Of a stretch of 20,398 bases of DNA, positions 1 to 12,700 are shown piece by piece. The notes beneath the pieces were generated by a model. The model was given only the letters and a program-made list of their open reading frames with translations, was not told the origin of the DNA and searched no databases. The stretch is from positions 1 to 20,398 of the forward strand of contig JAAAIG010000706.1 of assembly GCA_015852425.1 (NCBI GenBank), given 5' to 3'. The DNA is from Gryganskiella cystojenkinii. Taxonomy: Eukaryota > Mortierellomycota > Mortierellomycetes > Mortierellales > Mortierellaceae. The position numbers were made by a program, and so were the translations under genes. Each line of letters starts with the position of its first letter. The stretch's first letter is position 1.

Positions 1-81
1 TTGGCATTACCTCTCTTCCCTTCATCTCATTCCGTCTCTCATTCTCACTCTTCTCTCTTGTTCATTCCACAGCACATTGAC
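1..81 (+). promoter_or_regulatory. Pyrimidine-rich leader or leader intron of the TPC1-type gene
   Basis: The 81 bases before the ATG are strongly C/T-rich and end in CCACAG followed by 10 bases and the ATG. This fits either a 5' untranslated leader or the 3' end of a leader intron. The window begins here, so no promoter can be seen. Confidence 0.4.
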
Positions 82-1736
82 ATGGTTCAGTCGGCAACAA
101 TCACCGCTGACACGGATTCTTATTCACACACACCTTCTATTACTACCACTTCTTCAACTCCCTCTCAAGACACAAAGAACAAGGGCCATGACCGGAAAAG
201 CATAGCTGCTGGAACACCGACACTCACAAAAGCGGAAACCGTCTTTTGTGGATCAACTGCTGGCGTCATCTCTCGCTTCGTTATCGCTCCCCTGGACGTT
301 GTCAAGATTCGACTTCAGGTGTGAAAACCAATCTCTACCGGCCAAGTATCCCTTTTTTTTCTCTCTCTCTCTCTTCATCAATCGATATTAATCCATGAAT
401 CCCTCCTTTCTGCCTCCATAGATTCAAACACAGAGAAAAGATCTGCCAACAGTACTCAGGAGGAAAGTAAAAGCCGATGGTGCTACCTCAGAACCAGCAC
501 CCACACGGATAGGCACTCATGGCGGAACAACAGCAACAACAACAGCAAGAGCATCCGTTCAACCAAAGTACAAGGGCATGTTCTCAGGGATGGCCATGAT
601 TGCACGAGAGGAAGGCATCAGAGTAGGACAAGAGATCACCATGACGGAGTAATTATGCATGTATGACACAGTGACCTAAGCTAATGTTTTCAAACTCAAT
701 TCAATAGGGTCTTTGGAAAGGAAACATGGCTGCCGAGTATCTCTATCTCACATACGGAGGCATTCAGTTCTTGGTCTATCAACAAACAAAGGCACTCCTA
801 TCAAGGACAGCGGATCTTGCAGCTCAAAAGGCGAAAACGAGTCCTATCCTTGGATCACAATCATTTTGGGCACCAGCTCAATTGCTGACCAGCCTTGCAG
901 GCTCATCAACAGTGCAGTCGTTTGTCAGTGGAGCTACAGCAGGAATCATGGCCACAGCTTGTACATACCCCTTTGATCTCTTGCGGACACGATTTGCTAT
1001 CCAGCGTGATGTCAAGGTACGGGAGGAATTGAATGGTTCCGGGGAGTCAGGCATGCGAACCGCTTTTTTTTGGAGGTAGCAGCTAAACGTCGTTCCACTT
1101 GCCACTCAACAAAAATAGGTGTATACAGGAGTTATCCAGGCATTTCGACACATTTTGAAACAGGACGGTATTCAGGGGTACTATAGAGGAATGACGCCGG
1201 CTCTGATTCAAGTGATTCCCTATATGGGTGTCATGTTTGGATCCTACGATACCCTCAAACAGGCCGCTTCATGGTTGAAAGCCAAAGCGCGCGTCAACGA
1301 ATCGTCCTCGTCACAATCAGCTACTTTGGGCTCACAGAGAAAGACCATGACGCAGGTTTTGTCGGGACTCGAGGATATGTTTTGTGGTGCCATGTCCGGT
1401 GTGATCTCCAAGACTGCAGTATACCCTTTGGACATGGTCCGAAAACGATTACAGATTCAAGGATCAGAACAACAAAAGGTCAATCAGGGCGTGTTCTCGG
1501 CGCAGCCAGCAAATACACTTCAAGCAGTCAAGTCAACCTCGGAGGCTTTGCCGACGACAGTTTGGAAGTGCATGGTTCATATAGTCAAAAATGAGGGATA
1601 TCTGGCGCTGTACAAAGGTCTTTTGCCGGGCATCCTCAAGGCTGCCCCCGCAAGCGCTGTCACGTTCTTGGTCTTTTCACAAGCTGGTACTATCATCGAG
1701 AGGATCCGTCGACCGGAATCATTGCCATCCGAATAA
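82..1736 (+). CDS. TPC1: Mitochondrial thiamine pyrophosphate carrier (SLC25 family), 4 exons
   Basis: Exons 82-318, 422-622, 708-1016 and 1119-1736 join in phase 0 to 454 codons plus stop; all junctions are GT..AG. The product is a mitochondrial inner-membrane carrier of the SLC25 family, with three signature motifs: PLDVVK (residues 70-75), PFDLLR (234-239) and PLDMVR (352-357). The segments AGVISRFVIAPLDVVKIRLQ and RGMTPALIQVIPYMGVMFGS resemble TPC1, the carrier that brings thiamine pyrophosphate into the matrix. The protein is longer than yeast TPC1 (about 314 residues). The excess is a Ser/Thr-rich N-terminal extension of about 45 residues, a Thr/Ala/Gly-rich insert after the first motif (around residues 85-125), and a linker near residues 305-325. 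The start is the first ATG in frame; position 1 is an upstream TTG in a pyrimidine-rich leader. CCACAG at 66-71 could be the 3' end of a leader intron, so a start further upstream, outside the window, cannot be excluded. The family is certain; the substrate is inferred from similarity. Confidence 0.88.
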
Positions 1737-1909
1737 ACTCGTGTGACTGCTTGTTGAAGATTTTGTTTATGATTTTTTTGGTGGCAACTCCTATTTTTTT
1801 TCTTTTTTCTTTTTTTTTTAAACAACGAATCGCCCTGACCCATTTTGACTTTCATTCACCATCACTTCTATAACATTAATCTTTCCTTTCCATAATCTCA
1901 TCTACCGCC
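1737..1909 (+). promoter_or_regulatory. Compact intergenic spacer: 3' UTR and ESF2 promoter
   Basis: Only 173 bases separate the carrier stop codon from the next ATG on the same strand. They include long T tracts (about 1775-1819), followed by a C/T-rich stretch up to the start. The start context, CCGCCATGG, is a near-ideal eukaryotic initiation context. No TATA box is obvious. Confidence 0.5.
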
Positions 1910-3314
1910 ATGGCATCAAACAAGGTCAAGAGCGAGGACCTCTTCAACGTTTCTGGAGGTGACGAGGATGGCAGTGCGTCCGACAATGGCTCTGGTTATG
2001 ATTCCGATGAGAACCAGGGTTCACGCATGCGCAAGTCGACAAAAAAGACAGGAGCTAAAACGAAAAAGACCAAGACCAACACTGTCGTCTTTGGTCTCGA
2101 CCAAGAAGATGGCGACAGCGACGAAGACGATTACAGCTCCGATGAAGATGAGGAAGACGAGGAAGAGGACGAGGATGATAAAGATACCAAGACCCCATCA
2201 AAGTCCTCAGACCCGCGATTCCAGCTTGAGGACAGCACAAAGAGCAACAAAGAGGAAGGAGAGGACGAATCCAACAAGCCTCGTGTACGGACCAAGAAGA
2301 CCAAAAAAGTTCAGCCTCTGACCTCTGAAGCTCTGGAAAAGTTCCAAGCTGCTCGTGACAAGGCTGGTATTGTATACATTTCCCGAATCCCACCGTTCAT
2401 GAAGCCCGTCAAGATGCGCCATTTGTTGGGCAAGTTTGGCAAGCTCGGACGTGTTTACTTGGCGCCAGAAGGTAATAGACGGAAAACACTATACACGCTT
2501 GTTGTGTATCGATGGTGGTCAAGGTTCTTGCCCGATAACAACGATACTTGTTCTTTTTTTTTTAATCGATATTTTTTTTTATAAAAAAACAATAGATGCC
2601 AAGGTCGCCGCTCGCCGAAAGAAGTATGGTGGCAACAAGAAGCAGAATTTCACAGAGGGATGGGTCGAGTTTGAGGACAAGGCTGTGGCCAAGAATGTGG
2701 CCAAGTCCTTGAACACGACTATTATCGGAGGCAACAAAAACAGTTTCTACCACGATGACATGTGGAACATCAAATACCTGCCAAAGTTCAAATGGAACCA
2801 TTTGACCGAGAGAATCGGTAAGCACACGATTTGTTTTCTTTGATTGATTTTGTCGACGCATGCTTTTATTTTTGAAATATGAAGGAAGGCGACTTGTATT
2901 CATCGTCTACGTTTTCTTTTCATGTAATTAGCCTATGAGAACGCCTCGCGTGCCCAGAGATTGCAGGCAGAGATCAGTCAAGCCAAGCGCGAGAATAAGT
3001 TTATTTTGAACAACATTGAAAAGTCAAAGATGATCAAGAACATGGAAGAGAAGAAGGCGGCGAAGCGCAAGGCAGAGGAAGGAGAAGGACCAACAACGAC
3101 AGCCAAGGCAGCAGCGTCAACGGCATCATCATCCTCATCCTCATCAGCACTTAGGACGACATCGGAAGGAGGGGAGACCAAGGGAATCCGTCGCGCCTTC
3201 AAGCAACGTCGTCTTGGTGGAGAAAACGATAGCAGTAAAAAGTCCGAGACGGTTGGTTCGAGGCCAGTGCAGGGCAAGATCAAGAGTGTTCTCGGTAACG
3301 TCTTTGGACGGTGA
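1910..3314 (+). CDS. ESF2: ESF2/ABT1-type RRM protein of 18S rRNA processing, 3 exons
   Basis: Exons 1910-2471, 2596-2817 and 2932-3314 give 388 codons plus stop; introns are 124 and 114 nt with GTAATA and GTAAGC donors. The first 110 residues are acidic/Ser/Lys-rich, typical of nucleolar proteins. An RRM-type domain follows (about residues 150-250), starting at GIVYISRIPPFMKPVKMRHL and containing the acidic segment FTEGWVEFEDK. After it comes the family-typical YLPKFKWNHLTERIAYENAS region and a Lys/Arg-rich helical tail (likely coiled coil and nuclear/nucleolar signals), then a Ser run and KGIRRAFKQRR. In yeast, Esf2 binds the 5' ETS and the DEAD-box helicase Dbp8 in the small-subunit processome; human ABT1 is the orthologue. 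It is somewhat longer than yeast Esf2 (about 316 residues) because of the low-complexity ends. The ATG has a strong context and both junctions keep frame. Confidence 0.9.
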
Positions 3315-3776
3315 GCAAGTGCGGGACCAGCCCAAAATTACCAACAGACTAGCTTCACTATTAATTAACATGAAAAATATATGGCGCAGTTTATTCCGTG
3401 TACGTAAAATCTGGGTGTGAACGTAATTTTCATCTTGGAGGCACAGACATTTCAGCGCAAGTGGCTTTCACACAGCAAACAAAAGGACATTGGACGCGTC
3501 GTCTCTCTGCTTCTCTTTGCCTCTCTGTCTCTGTGAGCACATCGCTTTCTTTTTCAAACGCATTCACACATTCTTCTTTTTTTGTTTGTTTGTTCTATCC
3601 CTTTGCTCTCCCAAACCCTTCGCTCTATATTCGTATACATTGCAAAGGCACCAACAAACAACAGTAATTGTATCCCCGACAATCTGCTCTTTCCCCTTCC
3701 ATCGACTGCGTACTTTTCCCCCCCTCAAATCTCCTAGTCCTTTTTTTCAGAACAACAAACGGTGGTGGTAGTCTGA
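3315..3776 (+). promoter_or_regulatory. Intergenic region: ESF2 3' end and TOM1 promoter/leader
   Basis: These 462 bases hold no supportable gene. The first 100 are A/T-rich (ATTAATTAAC, ATGAAAAATATATGG) and probably contain the ESF2 3' end. From about 3490 the strand becomes strongly C/T-rich up to the TOM1 ATG, like the leader of the first gene. Short open frames here have no coding character. Confidence 0.45.
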
Positions 3777-6700
3777 ATGAAGATTAAAAAAACCCCAGTC
3801 AAGAAGCTGGCGGTACCGGTAAGGAAAACATGTATTCACTCAATCTAATCCACTGACATTTCATTTTCACCCCCCTTTTAAAGGAAAAGAAACAAAGAAA
3901 GAACAACATTGACAAATCCAGGAGTCATTGGAGCAGGAACCAGACGACTACACTATGACATTAGCATTGTGTCATTCGATATATTCCTCGGTCAAGCCCT
4001 TTTTTTTTAATTATATTTCTAGTTGAGCTCGAAGGCAACTCCAGGATATCAGGAGAGAGAAATAGATTTCGAATGCCAAAGGATGTAGATTCTAGGCAAG
4101 GCATTCGTGGGAAGAAAAAGACATTATGCGCTCGGGCAAGCCTGGACTTATGAATCATATTCTCGGCAATCAAGTTGGTCAGAGGCTTAGAGTCGAAATC
4201 AGAAAAAAGGGCTGCGTGCATGTCACTTGAACATCCACGCTGCATGGCGACACGGTATTCTTCTGCTCTCTCTGTGTTCAGACTAGAAGAGGACCGACAA
4301 CACAGAACGAATTGTCGAAAACACAACAATCACAAGCACGAGGATTGCGTGCTACCACCAAAATTTCTTTTGGTTTTCTTTTGTAGACTATTATGCCGTC
4401 AATGTACTAATGGATACTATCAACTTTCTTTGTACTGGGTGTGCTTTTTTTACCGGGAATAGCCACTGGCTGTCAGGACCCTCATCGCCTCCTTGAAAGG
4501 ATGCCCCGAGTCCGAGATTGCGAAACATATCGAGGCCACTCCGGATTGGATCTGGCCCAGAGGCGATCTCTTCCACTGGGTCGGCGTCCTGAACCGATTT
4601 GATGACATTCTCGACAATATCTGCAAATCCCACGATATGAAAAAGCCGCAGCCAAAGGAATTTTCATCCGAGACTCGAGCCTTGACCCTGGCAATAATCA
4701 ACTTTTCGAGATTGTTGCTGGAGAGCTGTACCAACCGTAATCTTTATGCTTCATATGAGGTAAGGATAGCAACCACATCAACTCAAGATGGATCCCTTCC
4801 AGGACATTCGCTGACATGTTGTTCTAAGTCAACAACAAACAAACAATCAAACCATATTTCAACAAAGTGCTTCGCCTTCGTTCCTTGGCTTACTGTTCGT
4901 TGACCTTCGAGACCCTTTTTTGGCTGACTTTTTTTTTCTTTCTTTTTTTCTGTCATTTCAATCACAGCAACTCAACGATCTGCTGCATGCACGTGATTTG
5001 GACCTTCTCGAGGCCTGTCTCCGTCTTCTCTTGCGACCTGCACAGCGACACTCGGCACAGAGGTCTGCGCGCTCAATATTCACAGTCTCACAGGACCGAC
5101 TCTTGGCACTGGCGCATTCATGGGGGAACAGAGAGCTCGGTCTGGATCTTCAGCAACTCGCCATGGACGATGCCAATATCCCTGAGGCCCTTACAGAGCT
5201 CAACTTTCAGTTCTATAGGACTATTTCTCTCTCAAAACCGACACCTGCGGACGCAACTGCAACTTCCACCCCATCTTCCTCCACAACAGCGGACGCTGCA
5301 TCCAGCTCCGCTGCCCCTCAAGCTCTTGCCCCACCAACCTCTGGAAAACATCGACGTCCCTCAAGCTCTGGTACCTCTAGCTCTTCTCATGCCGCAGCAA
5401 CCACCAACACCGCCACCGCACCTGCAAGCGAGGGCGTGGTCGTGATTCACTCTGCCAATGTGAACAAGTTGGGCTCAACGGACTATCAGATTCTGGAGCA
5501 CCTAATCAAAGAGTACAAGGTTCCTGAAGAACAGCAATTTCAACTACTCTGCAGGATCAGGATCGCGACAGGTGTCAGCGATCCAGCCAGCAGACACCGT
5601 CTTTTGACCATCCGCATCCTCGCCATTGCTGTGATGTGCCACGTCCTTTCCGAGGCCGTCGTCGTTGAAAAGTTTTTTGTCTTTGAACCAGAAATCATCC
5701 AGAGCTTGACCGACCTAATCCACCCAGATCACAAAGTGCCATATGTAAGTCCTGGATTTAAGTTCAATGCAACGGTATTTCGATCGACGTTTCGGACATC
5801 TTTTTAATTTGTTGACTATCATCGTTTATATTAGTCTCTGCAAACTGTGGCTCTTTTTGCTTTGGATGGATTGGCGCACTTGAGGAACAAACAGTTGGAA
5901 GTGTTGACTGCAATCAACGCCTCTGCTAGCCATGGCGTCCTTCTTTATGCTCTTCGGAAAGTTGTCACAGGACTCGACTCTGACAGAGGTGAGTTCAACC
6001 AGCTCAACCAGCTATACTCATTATCATGCTCAACGATGATCTTTCGAATACGTTATTGACCCTCCGGTCTTTTTTCTATATAGTCGCCTACCCCCAGGAA
6101 TTTGTGGACTCGCTGTTTACCTTCGTTTCCTACATCATCAGCTCTCAGACAGGAGGTAACATGGTCATATCTGCAGGCCTTGTTCCCGTACTGTTGCAGT
6201 TACTTTCCAACAAGCATGTATCCCAGCTGAAGGTAAGAATTTACTCTAATTGGTTGGATACAGATCATCCTTTAGTGGACCTGGTTCTGACATGAATCGC
6301 ACTATCTAACAACGTCCGTCTTAACATTTTAGAACGTCACCAAGAGCGTCGCGATCCTGGACAGTCTTGTTTACGGCTTTAGCACAGCTTTTACATCATT
6401 TATCAACTCTGGCGGACTTGCTACGCTTGTGGCTAGAATCAAGGAGGAGGTTGATGGTTCTCTCAAGCTTGTGAAGCAGGCAGAGGCTACACAGATGACT
6501 GGCGTGACCACCACAGGCGACGGCTCATCGAAAGGTAATACTATTTTGACTCGATGCTATTAGGACTTATCACCTCTACTCCTCGACTCCTTTTGCTGAC
6601 ATCCAACCACTTTTGGAATATCTAGAAGAAGAATCTCCTATTCCTTTCGAGAAGACTGCTCTGTTGAAGGCCATGTTCAAGTTTGTGATCCATATGATGC

Positions 6701-9700
6701 AGAGTCCCGGCACACAGGAGGGCCTCCGAAACTTGATCGATACGACCCTGCCCACGACATTGAAGGACGTCATGGAGAACTCTGCAAGTCTTGGAACCTC
6801 CATTTACGCTCATGGTATGTGGCATTGATCGTCTTTGAGTCTACTTGTCTTGAAAAGGATACACATTTTAAGTAGCGCACTAATAATACTTCGTACTTTT
6901 TTTGTGTTGTTATTTAGCTATCAACACCATGACATCCTTCATCCACAACGAACCTACATCGCTTTCCATTTTGCAAGAGGCAAAGATACCCCAGACGCTA
7001 CTCGCCAGCCTGTCAAAGGACATTCCAGCGTCCACTGACGTTGCCATGAATCTCCCAGGAGCGTTTGGAGCAATGTGCCTCAACCCAGCCGGATTGGAGA
7101 TGATCACAAAGGAGTTCCAGTTCAAAAAGTTTTTTGACATCTTCACTTCGGTGCCTCATGTCCGTGCTTTCCAGGATAACGACATTGCCTCGACTTTGGG
7201 TGTTTCCATGGACGAATTGGTGCGTCACCAGCCTTCGTTGAAGGCATCAGTGATGAGCGAGATTAACGCCATGCTGAAGCAAGTCCTCAAGATGTGTGGA
7301 CCGGACGAAATCTCGGAAGCGGACAAAGCCATGTGTTCGCTCCAAAAGGTGCGCGCTGCGGACGCCCCGGCTCTAGGTCAAGTGATCGAGGACGATATCA
7401 CCAGGGACGATCGGAAGGACAGCCTTGTTGCTCAACTTATTGAAGGAGCCGCGCGGGTGAGTGACCTGATTTAGGAATGACAGTGGCGAATGCGTACTTG
7501 TACCTTTTTCGACTGTTACCTAATGCCTTTTTTTTTCCTGGTTTCATTGAATAGTTCTGCGAGAGTTTCTTCCAAAACACCTCCAATGCCAAGGATTTCC
7601 TGCGGTCGAATGGAATCGACTTACTGATGAAGTTTTACTGTCTTCCGACTTTGCCTTACGATCTGGCCAACACGTCTGCGTTCTTTACATTGTCGCATTT
7701 GCTTAAGCTCCTGAGTGAATCGAACCCTGGCGCGGCAATGACGGCTGTTGTCAACGATGTCAACAAGCTGCTCTTGGAGGTCAAGCCGTTGTTGGAGAGC
7801 GAGAACCCAGGCTCGGATTTGGCCCAATACATCGATATTACAGGTGAGAAGAACGGGGTTTATCTCGGATACGGGTGATTCGGTCCACAAACAACAATGT
7901 AACGATTTTTTTAACAGCTCCTATTTTCCTCTTTCTGTTTATTAGCATCAAGTGACGAGGACATTGAGCGTGGAAACAAAATTCTTCGCACACTGATCAA
8001 TCTTCATGCTCTCAGTGGTCTGCTTTCGGATATGTATTGTGCGCCGGCGTTTTCTCATGGACGGAATTCCGCATCAGTGTTGGCTGCGTTTGTAAAAGCT
8101 AATGGCGATCAAGCGCTCGCAGGTCTGGGTCAGCTCCACAGGTAAGACAACTGCTACCGCCAGGCGAAACCATCTCCACAAGGAAACAAGTTAAATGACT
8201 TGACTAATGATCGCTGCTACTTTTTAATAGAATGTGTGTCTGGGAGAGCATTGCCCTTAAACACGTGCTGCGATCAAGCTGGAACGATCCGAACCCTAAG
8301 GCAAAAAAGATCACCAACCCTGTCCTGGTTCCTGGAACTGTTCTTGACCATTACGAAGAGCCCGCTGGTGGAGATACCGAAATGAAGGCGGTCGTGCCTG
8401 CTATCGACATGTATACTCCGAGCGCTATCAACATCAAATACTTCAAATTTGTTCTGACCCAGATTCCACATTATATCACTCCAATGTATCAGGGTATGTG
8501 TCACGTCACTGCTTGGAACTTTGCGTATCTCTAAACAACCCGCACAATTCTACGGACTTTGTGCTAACTCGTGATCCATCGTTTTTACCTCCTATCGAAT
8601 AGGTATCACAAAGTTGTTGTACAGTCGCCGTGAGGTAGATGCCACGCAGCGTGCCAATGCGTTCAAGATTGCTGGTTCGTTGTCAAAGGTCTTACAGTCG
8701 CATTTGACGTTAGAAAGAATTCGTAAGTGATAAGGACGGATGCCTATTTATACCCTCTACAGCTCGCATTTGCACTTCCATGCATTCTAACCTATACTCC
8801 TTCTTTCTCTAATAGGCACTGCCCCTGATAGTGACAGACATATGTACCTGAACTCTATGCTCCAGCTGTTGCCCTTCCTGTTCCTGGACGATCGCAACCC
8901 CGCTGTGTTGCAGACGACCGTCGTCGTGGCTTTCGTTCATTCTGGAGGTCTAGACACGTTGTACAACACCCTGGACTCGCTTTGGTCAGAAGCTTCCGCT
9001 ATCCGGTCTTCGACCGGGGTTGTGGAGGGTGTGCAGAAGGAGATCTTGGCAAGTGCATTTGCTTCCATTGAGGTTATCTTGAGCGTTTTGCAGACCTTCA
9101 CATCATCTTCACTTCTCCAAGAGTCAGCCAACACTGGATCTCTCACGACCAGGGATGACAAGAACAGAGGTGAGGGCTTTTTCAATCCTCACGAGTTCCT
9201 TGTCGAGGTGCGACTCTCTGTCCTGGAGCGTGTCCAAAAGCTTTGGGTAGACAAAGAACTCAACAAGTGCCCCACCTCGCTCGTCCGAAAGTTGATCCAG
9301 ACCATTATCAACATTCTGAAAGCAGCAGGAGAGACCAAGCCACCAGCTGCTGCGACTCCAGCTCCAACTGCCGCCGTCGGAGCAGGAGGAGCTGCACCAA
9401 CCAATCTCTTTGGCTCAAGGCCCTTGGTTCCGGATGCAGCCAGCGTGGCCACGTTGCTTGACATGGGATTCCCTCGTACCGCAGCTGAGCATGCTCTTAC
9501 TCGTAGTGCGAACCAACTTGAGCGGGCCACAGAGTATTTGCTCACTCACCCCGATGTCGTCGCTGCCGCACATTACGAACAAGAGCGCGAAGAAGCCGCT
9601 GCCCGCGCCGCCGCACTTGAAGCTGCTGCTGCCACCACTGCCGCTCCAGCTACATCTGCGACCGAACCCTCCTCTGAAGCACCTGCGGCATCTACTGAAA

Positions 9701-12700
9701 CCGTACCAGAGAACGCTGGCGCAAGTACTTCTGCTGCAACTGAAAATCCCAGAGAAGTGACCCCCGTGCCTGACTCATCCGTTTTTGCTCCTGCCCCCGA
9801 GGATTCTGATGATGATCATGAGGAAGAAGACATGGACAGTGACGACCACGATGAAGATGATGAGAGTCACGACGAGGACGAGGATTTTGATGTCGAAGGC
9901 GAGGGCGACGACGATGACGATGAAGACGAGGACGAGGAAGAAATGCTTCGTCAAGCCTTGGAGATGTCTCAAGCCCTCGATGTCACCATGTCTGACAGAG
10001 AGTCATCGAATGATCCTCACACTCAGGAATCCGTCCAAGGCGAAGCATCGTCATCTGGCGATGCTGCCCCTTCGCAGAGCACAGGGGAAGCCATCGATAT
10101 CGAGGGAGAAGGCTCGAGTTCCACCGAACCTTCTTCATCAGGAACTTCCAAAGACGACGAGTACAAGGCAGCCTTGGCGCTCTTTGAGTCCAACAAGGAC
10201 GCCTTGAAGGCGGGCAGAGAGGCTTTGAGAGCCATCTTGGTATCACGATCTCTCGAATTGATTGATTGTGTGGACGAGATTGTTTTCTCGGTCAGGGATT
10301 TGCTGGTCCTTCTTTGCAAAGAAATGGATAGTACTGTCTTGGTGGAGCTCGTGAAGGAGGTCGAGTCGGCTAGCAAGTTGCAAGACATTAAGGACGACTC
10401 TGCTGGAAAGGCGTTTGGCGCTCGATTGAGACTGTTGGCCTTGCTCTTTGGCGAAGTCTCCATGCAGTCACAGCTGGAGGACCACGGTGCCAGCTTGTCG
10501 CCGCTACTGATGTCCATCTTGACAGAAGCTGTCCGAGTCCAGTTGCCGCAAAAAGAGAACGCATGGATTTCACCTTTGCTCCTTATCATCGAGAGTTTCT
10601 TATCGCTGACGGATGAGCCAAAGGAAGTCCCTGATGAGTCTACGACTGACGGAAAGGCCAAGGCTGTTGAGGCCGAGAAGACCATTAAGACTCCCATCGT
10701 ATCCTCAGCCGACAAGGAGACCTTGCTTCAGCACTGCATCACACTCCTTAAACAGGACGATCTGACCAAGGTTATCGCTCTTTCTGCTCTTCGTATCCTG
10801 GTTCGACTCACAAGACACCACAGTCTGGCTATGGAGTTCCTGAAGGCCAACGGTTTGGATCTCATCTTCTCAACGCTGAAACCCGAGAGGATTGGCGTTA
10901 AGGGCCAGCAGAGTTTCATTATCATGATCATGCGTCACATCATCGAGGACACTGCAATTTTGCAGGCGACCATGGAACGCGAGATTGTGCGCTGGTTCTC
11001 TCAACCAACTAGATCACGAACCGGCGACGTCCAAGCGTATCTTCGCCACAACAACTACTTGGGCTTGCGTGACCTGGATGCCTTTATCGCTGGTACACTT
11101 AGCTCCTGCAAGGTCTCCAAGTACGATCCCACTTATAGAACCTTCCAGCTGTCACTTGCCAAGGCCGCCACCCCTGCCAAGCCCGAGGCAAGCAAGGATG
11201 CCAGCAAGGACGCCGGCAAGGATAACGGCGAGACTGCTGTTGCTGAAACAGAGGGCGAGAACAAGGACAAGGGTAAAGAGAAGGAGATCGAGTCTACCGT
11301 GACCAAGGACACTACGACGGATAATGCTTCGACCTCCGCAGCTGCCGCCGCCGTCGCCGCCGCGGCTAAACCCCTTACAGATGCCTCGAAGAAGTATTCA
11401 TCCGAGATCTCTGAGACTGTAGTCCATTACCTGGTCTCGGAGTTGCTCAAAATCCGCTCTGCGACTTCTTCTCCCGCCACTACCGCTGCTCCTACTCCAA
11501 GTGCGGATGCTTCTGCCACGCCTACTTCTGCCGCGACGACTACATCTGCGACCCCCTCTGCAGAAACATCAACAGGCGACAAGCCTGCGCCTGAGCCTGT
11601 GCCCCACGACGCCAACTTTGTCCACCGTTGCTTTTTGTTGCAGTGCATGAACGAACTCCTTATCTCGTACCCCTCGTGCAAGGTTGATCTCATGAACTAC
11701 TCTCGCAGGAAAGGCAGTAAGGACTCTGCGGTTGCCACTAAGCCGAGGGCCAATTGGCTTAGTTACCTTTTGAACGACCTCATTCCCTACCGCGGAACTG
11801 TCGCTCAATCCAGCGACGCCGAGCTGCGAAAGCATTCCATCGAGTCCAACTTTGCTTCTTCTGTACTGGTTGCCATGTGCTCCAACAATGACGAGGAAGA
11901 GGAACAAAAACCCTTCAGTGAGCTTGTTCAGGTCCGTCGCTTCGTTATCGATGGTATCATTCGCTCGTTCAAGGACGCCGTCGGATCTACAGAGCCTGTG
12001 GAACTCAAGTATGGCAGATTCCTATCCCTGTCCGAGCTCAGCTACAAGATTCTCGGCGCCTCGACCTCCGCCATTGTTACCAAGCCCAACGAGGACATGT
12101 CGATCAACATTGTCAAGGTCATGTTGGAGAAGAACTTTATTATGGTCTTGACCAACGTTCTTTCGGACATTGATCTCAACTACCCTCACGCCCGAGTGCT
12201 GGTCAACGCGGTGCTCAAGCCCTTGGAGCACTTGACCAAGCTGTCCCTCAAGATGAGCAGAGCAGCCGATCCAGGCGCAGCCAAGGTCCGTCGCCAGTCA
12301 ACACCTCTGTCGAATCCTGGAAGCGGAAATGGATCCGGAGATGATGCCCCAGACCTGTACCGCAATTCGTCCCTTGGTATGTTTGATGGAGCCAACATCG
12401 AGTCTGAGGAAGACGGCGAGTCTGGTGACTCGTCTGGAGACGAGGACATGTTTGAAGGAGAGGAATACGAGGAGGAGACCGCAAGTGATGCCAGTGATCT
12501 CTCCGAGGACGACCTCAGCGATGATGAGGACGACGAGGACGAACTCGAAGAGATTGTCGACCGCAATCCCTTCCATCACCACAGTCATGGGGCCTCGGAC
12601 GATGACGATGACGAGGATGATGACAACATGGAAGGCGATGAGGACGACGACCTCGACGAAGAGATGGAGGCCGAGCTCCATGAGGCTCTCGATAATGAGG

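Noticed and set aside
3961..4329. Minus-strand open frame of 122 codons in TOM1 intron 1
   Set aside because: It has no recognisable motif, unremarkable composition and no promoter or splice support; the surrounding intron model is well supported.
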